A stretch of DNA of 8,514 nt, from contig DAOWFV010000169.1 of assembly GCA_030637805.1 (NCBI GenBank), positions 1 to 8,514 of the forward strand, read 5' to 3'. Made by a program: the position numbers and the translations under genes. Below the pieces are notes generated by a model that searched no databases, was not told the origin of the DNA, and saw nothing but the letters and a program-made list of their open reading frames with translations. Shown piece by piece: positions 6,394 through 8,514 of the stretch (the stretch's first letter is position 1; each line of letters starts with the position of its first letter). This DNA is from Acidobacteriota bacterium. GTDB taxonomy: Bacteria; Acidobacteriota; Thermoanaerobaculia; Thermoanaerobaculales; Sulfomarinibacteraceae.

Positions 6394-6427
6394 AGTGTAC
6401 CCCGCCACATTTGTGGCCGGACACACT
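6394..6427 (-). promoter_or_regulatory. Strong hairpin between lepB and the DUF4845-like gene
   Basis: On the minus-strand RNA the segment AGTGTGTCCGGCCACA, loop AA, TGTGGCGGGGTACACT forms a 16-position stem with one G-G mismatch and two G-U pairs. It begins about 18 bases after the lepB stop and ends about a dozen bases before the GGAGG of the next gene. No U-run follows, so it is not a standard terminator. It could stabilise the lepB 3' end or reduce expression of the downstream gene. Confidence 0.55.
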
Positions 6428-6444
6428 AGAAATCGTACCACCAC

Positions 6445-7137
6445 TCACCGAATCAGGCGGAACTCGCGCTCCCAGCGGGTCTTGGTGAAGAAGTTGAAGA
6501 AGACCCCCACAAGCTGCCGCAGCCGATGGCCCAGCCCCCGCCACTGCCACTCGTCGCGTCCCGCCTCGTAGGACCAGTAGATGAGCACTGCCCGGCCCTT
6601 CACGTAGGTCAGCGGGACAGGTCCCCAGAAACGGGAGTCGAGAGAGTTGTCGCGGTTGTCGCCAAGGCAGAAAATGGTCCCTGGCGGGACGGTGGTAGGG
6701 CCGTAGTTGTCGCGAATCCTGCTCGAGGCGGGCACAACCGGCGAGTCGTCGAAAACCCTTGGGTCTTTGTGAACCACCATCGGCTCATCCTGCAGCTTGC
6801 CATTGATGTATAGCTCTTTGCGGCGCAGCTCGACGGTGTCGCCGGCCACCGCGACACAGCGCTTGATAAAATCGCGACGAGGATCTTCGGGAAACTTGAA
6901 AACTACGACGTCCCCGCGCTGCGGACCACGATAGGGAAACAGCCGGTGAAGCACGCTGCCAACATTGCCTGCAAAGATGAACTTGTTGACGACGAGGTGA
7001 TCGCCGATCAGGAGATTGTCCTCCATCGATCCGGACGGAATCTTGAAGTTCTCGAAAACAAATGTGCGCACGAAAAGTGCGAGGATGAAGGCCACGAGTA
7101 TGGCCTCGTAGTATTCACGTACCACTGATTTCCGCAT
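6445..7137 (-). CDS. lepB: Signal peptidase I
   Basis: This 230-residue membrane serine protease removes signal peptides from exported proteins on the outer face of the cytoplasmic membrane. One N-terminal membrane helix (about 11-28) precedes the catalytic region. Box B is IPSGSMEDNLLIGDHLVV with the nucleophile S37; box D is RRDFIKRCVAVAGD with the general base K92; box E is GDNRDNSLDSRFWG (159-172). The SGSMEDNL variant replaces the more usual SGSMxPTL. The C-terminal tail, about 50 residues after box E and rich in aromatic and basic residues, may be peripheral. GGAGG seven bases before ATG, in the 27-bp gap after tsaD, fixes the start and implies an operon. Confidence 0.95.
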   Translation of the reverse strand: MRKSVVREYYEAILVAFILALFVRTFVFENFKIPSGSMEDNLLIGDHLVVNKFIFAGNVGSVLHRLFPYRGPQRGDVVVFKFPEDPRRDFIKRCVAVAGDTVELRRKELYINGKLQDEPMVVHKDPRVFDDSPVVPASSRIRDNYGPTTVPPGTIFCLGDNRDNSLDSRFWGPVPLTYVKGRAVLIYWSYEAGRDEWQWRGLGHRLRQLVGVFFNFFTKTRWEREFRLIR

Positions 7138-7164
7138 CGATGAGCCTCCACGCGTCCAGTCATC

Positions 7165-8241
7165 CTACTCCAATCCGAGGCCGCCAGAACTCTTCCGCAT
7201 TCCCGGAGGCTGCCAGACCTCGCGTCCTCGCGCATCGAGGCGGCGGGGGTCGGCCAACTGTCCACGGCCGTGAGCGAGTTGGCCTGCGTGGGCGATCATG
7301 GCGGCGTTGTCGGTGGTCAGGGCAGGCGCCGGCAGGAGAACCTCGACGCCGCTCTCACGTCCCCACTCGCCGAGCCGTCGCCGCAGGAGGGTGTTCGCTG
7401 CGACGCCCCCGGAGGCGGTGACCAAAGAAGGGCGATGCCGGGTCGCGAGCTCGGGCAGCGGGGTCAAGAGCTGGTCGACCACCGCGGTCTCGAACGACGC
7501 GGCCAGGTCGGCAACCGCCGCTGGTGGTTCGCCGGCAATGGCGCCGGCCCCTGCGAGGCCACGCTCACGGACCCGACGAATCGCGGCCGACTTGAGGCCC
7601 GAAAAGGAGAAATCGTGCGGAGCGTCCTTCAGCCGTGGTCTCGGCAGGGGTACTGCCGATGGGTCGCCGAGCCGCGCCAGCCGGTCGATCACCGGCCCTC
7701 CAGGGTAGGGCAGACCCAAGACCTGGGCCACCTTGTCAAAGCTCTCTCCGGCGGCGTCGTCTCGAGTGCGCCCGAGCCGGCGCCGTCCTCCGTTCTCCAT
7801 CACATACCAGGCCGAATGCCCACCCGAAGCCACCAGCGCCAGAACCCGCTCGGGTTCGGGAAGGGCCGGCTCTCCGTCGAGGCTGAGAAGGGGCGAGACC
7901 AAATGACCCTCGAGGTGATCTACAGCCACCAGCGGCAAGCGCCGCCCCCAGGCCAGAGCGGCAGCGAAGCGGACCCCCACGAGGAGCGCCCCGATGAGCC
8001 CGGGCCCTGCGGTCACGGCCACCAGCTCCACCGGTCCTCCAGCGTCCTCGAGTGCGCGCTCCACCAGGAAGGGCAGGGCTTTCAAGTGCTCGCGGGAGGC
8101 CAGCTCCGGCACCACGCCCCCGAACGGGGCGTGGGCTGCAACCTGGCTGGAGAGAAAGCTCGTCTCCACCCGACCGTCGTCGTCTAACACGGCGACCGCG
8201 CTCTCGTCACAGGAGGTCTCTATTCCGAGTGTCCGTAGCAT
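7165..8241 (-). CDS. tsaD: tRNA threonylcarbamoyladenosine synthase subunit TsaD
   Basis: TsaD, working with TsaB and TsaE, transfers the threonylcarbamoyl group from TC-AMP onto A37 of ANN-decoding tRNAs. The 358-residue protein shows the ASKHA-fold family signatures: GIETSCDES at 6-14, GGVVPELASREH at 41-52, TAGPGLIGALLVG at 77-89, the metal-binding HLEGH with H109 and H113, SGGH at 139-142, GESFDKVAQVLGLPYPGGP at 165-183, FSFSGLKSA at 211-219, GGVAANTLLR at 278-287 and TDNAAMIA at 310-317 with metal ligand D311. Length is slightly above the usual 340. The leader before ATG has no strong Shine-Dalgarno. It is 27 bp ahead of lepB on the same strand, and a palindromic element lies 32 bp upstream of its start. 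Confidence 0.96.
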   Translation of the reverse strand: MLRTLGIETSCDESAVAVLDDDGRVETSFLSSQVAAHAPFGGVVPELASREHLKALPFLVERALEDAGGPVELVAVTAGPGLIGALLVGVRFAAALAWGRRLPLVAVDHLEGHLVSPLLSLDGEPALPEPERVLALVASGGHSAWYVMENGGRRRLGRTRDDAAGESFDKVAQVLGLPYPGGPVIDRLARLGDPSAVPLPRPRLKDAPHDFSFSGLKSAAIRRVRERGLAGAGAIAGEPPAAVADLAASFETAVVDQLLTPLPELATRHRPSLVTASGGVAANTLLRRRLGEWGRESGVEVLLPAPALTTDNAAMIAHAGQLAHGRGQLADPRRLDARGREVWQPPGMRKSSGGLGLE

Positions 8242-8272
8242 CTGTTCTTACCCAACCCCCGGCGGCGCCAGG

Positions 8273-8456
8273 CTAGCCCGAATTTCTCACCACCTCGCTA
8301 CTGCGGCCCGTGATATGCCGCAATCTGCGGCGTTTTCTCGCCTCGGGGTGCTCGACGTACTGTCAAGTACGACTCCGCGCCCCTCGGACCGAAAACACCC
8401 CATCCCACGACATTTCACGGGCCTCGCGACACGACGTGGTGAGAAAAGCGGGCTAG
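8273..8456 (-). repeat. 184-bp palindromic repeat element, copy 2
   Basis: It is the same length as copy 1 and in the opposite orientation. The ends 8274-8293 and 8436-8455 are inverted repeats matching at 18 of 20 (TAGCCCG, two variable bases, TTTCTCACCAC). An inner stem pairs 8305-8317 with 8411-8423 at 12 of 13. The core 8331-8399 contains an apex hairpin CGTACT-TGAC-AGTACG (6-bp stem, on the minus strand). CCGCA-ATC-TGCGG at 8318-8330 is a further small hairpin. It lies between the 3' end of the gene at the right edge and the tsaD start, so it may end the upstream transcript or lie in the tsaD leader. Confidence 0.88.
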
Positions 8457-8459
8457 GTC

Positions 8460-8514
8460 TTAACTGATATTCGCCCGCACCGGCACCTTGAGCTCCGGGA
8501 ACTGGGAGTCGGTA
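8460..8514 (-). CDS. Partial gene: C-terminal 17 residues only
   Basis: Reading inward from the right edge, the minus strand gives TDSQFPELKVPVRANIS followed by TAA (complement of 8460-8462). The stop falls 3 bases outside the palindromic element. The alternating hydrophobic pattern and the TDxxxPELxVPV wording resemble the last strand of Ig-like/DUF1573-type domains, but 17 residues are too few to assign a family. It is on the same strand as tsaD with about 218 bp between them. Confidence 0.5.
   Translation of the reverse strand, partial: TDSQFPELKVPVRANIS

Noticed and set aside
7994..8467. Plus-strand open frame of 157 codons over tsaD and element copy 2
   Set aside because: It is antisense to the tsaD 5' end and then reads through the repeat. 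Similarity of its end to the frame at 5286-5930 reflects the shared element, not a protein family.

Overview
The window is a high-GC bacterial chromosome segment packed with protein genes and small gaps. It carries housekeeping genes (pyrF, tsaD, lepB with a DUF4845-like gene downstream), a two-gene metabolic unit, and a two-gene envelope-type unit. The tsaD/lepB/DUF4845-like group and the GC-rich codon use suggest a Gram-negative organism. An Acidobacteriota-like lineage is possible, but no marker here proves it. There is no phage, plasmid or transposase gene, no CRISPR array, and no rRNA or tRNA that I can recognise.

Layout. Minus strand, about 56-2499: an isocitrate/isopropylmalate-family dehydrogenase followed by a CitD-CitE fusion, 41 bp apart and probably cotranscribed. 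Minus strand, 2632-5031: a five-helix membrane protein with a degenerate alkaline-phosphatase-type domain, then a DPM1-like family 2 glycosyltransferase. Plus strand, 5118-5825: pyrF, divergent from the membrane protein and convergent with the next group. Minus strand, 6002-8241: tsaD, lepB and a small DUF4845-like membrane protein, probably one operon. The last 55 bases hold the C-terminus of another minus-strand gene.

The most striking non-coding feature is a repeat family. Two full copies, each exactly 184 bp, lie at 5822-6005 and 8273-8456 in opposite orientation. They share a 69-bp core (64 of 69 identical) and have terminal inverted repeats of about 20 bp whose bases change in a compensatory way between copies. 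A solo arm at 3399-3436 and a probable one at 7-23 belong to the same family. The ends of the element read TA(A/G), and three genes in the window use exactly this as their stop codon.

Other points of interest: the phosphatase-like protein appears to have lost its nucleophile and most metal ligands; the dehydrogenase lacks the usual isocitrate-contacting Asn; the CitD part has Arg where the prosthetic-group Ser is expected; the leader of the dehydrogenase gene contains an inverted repeat that could hide its ribosome binding site; and a 16-bp-stem hairpin sits between lepB and the next gene.
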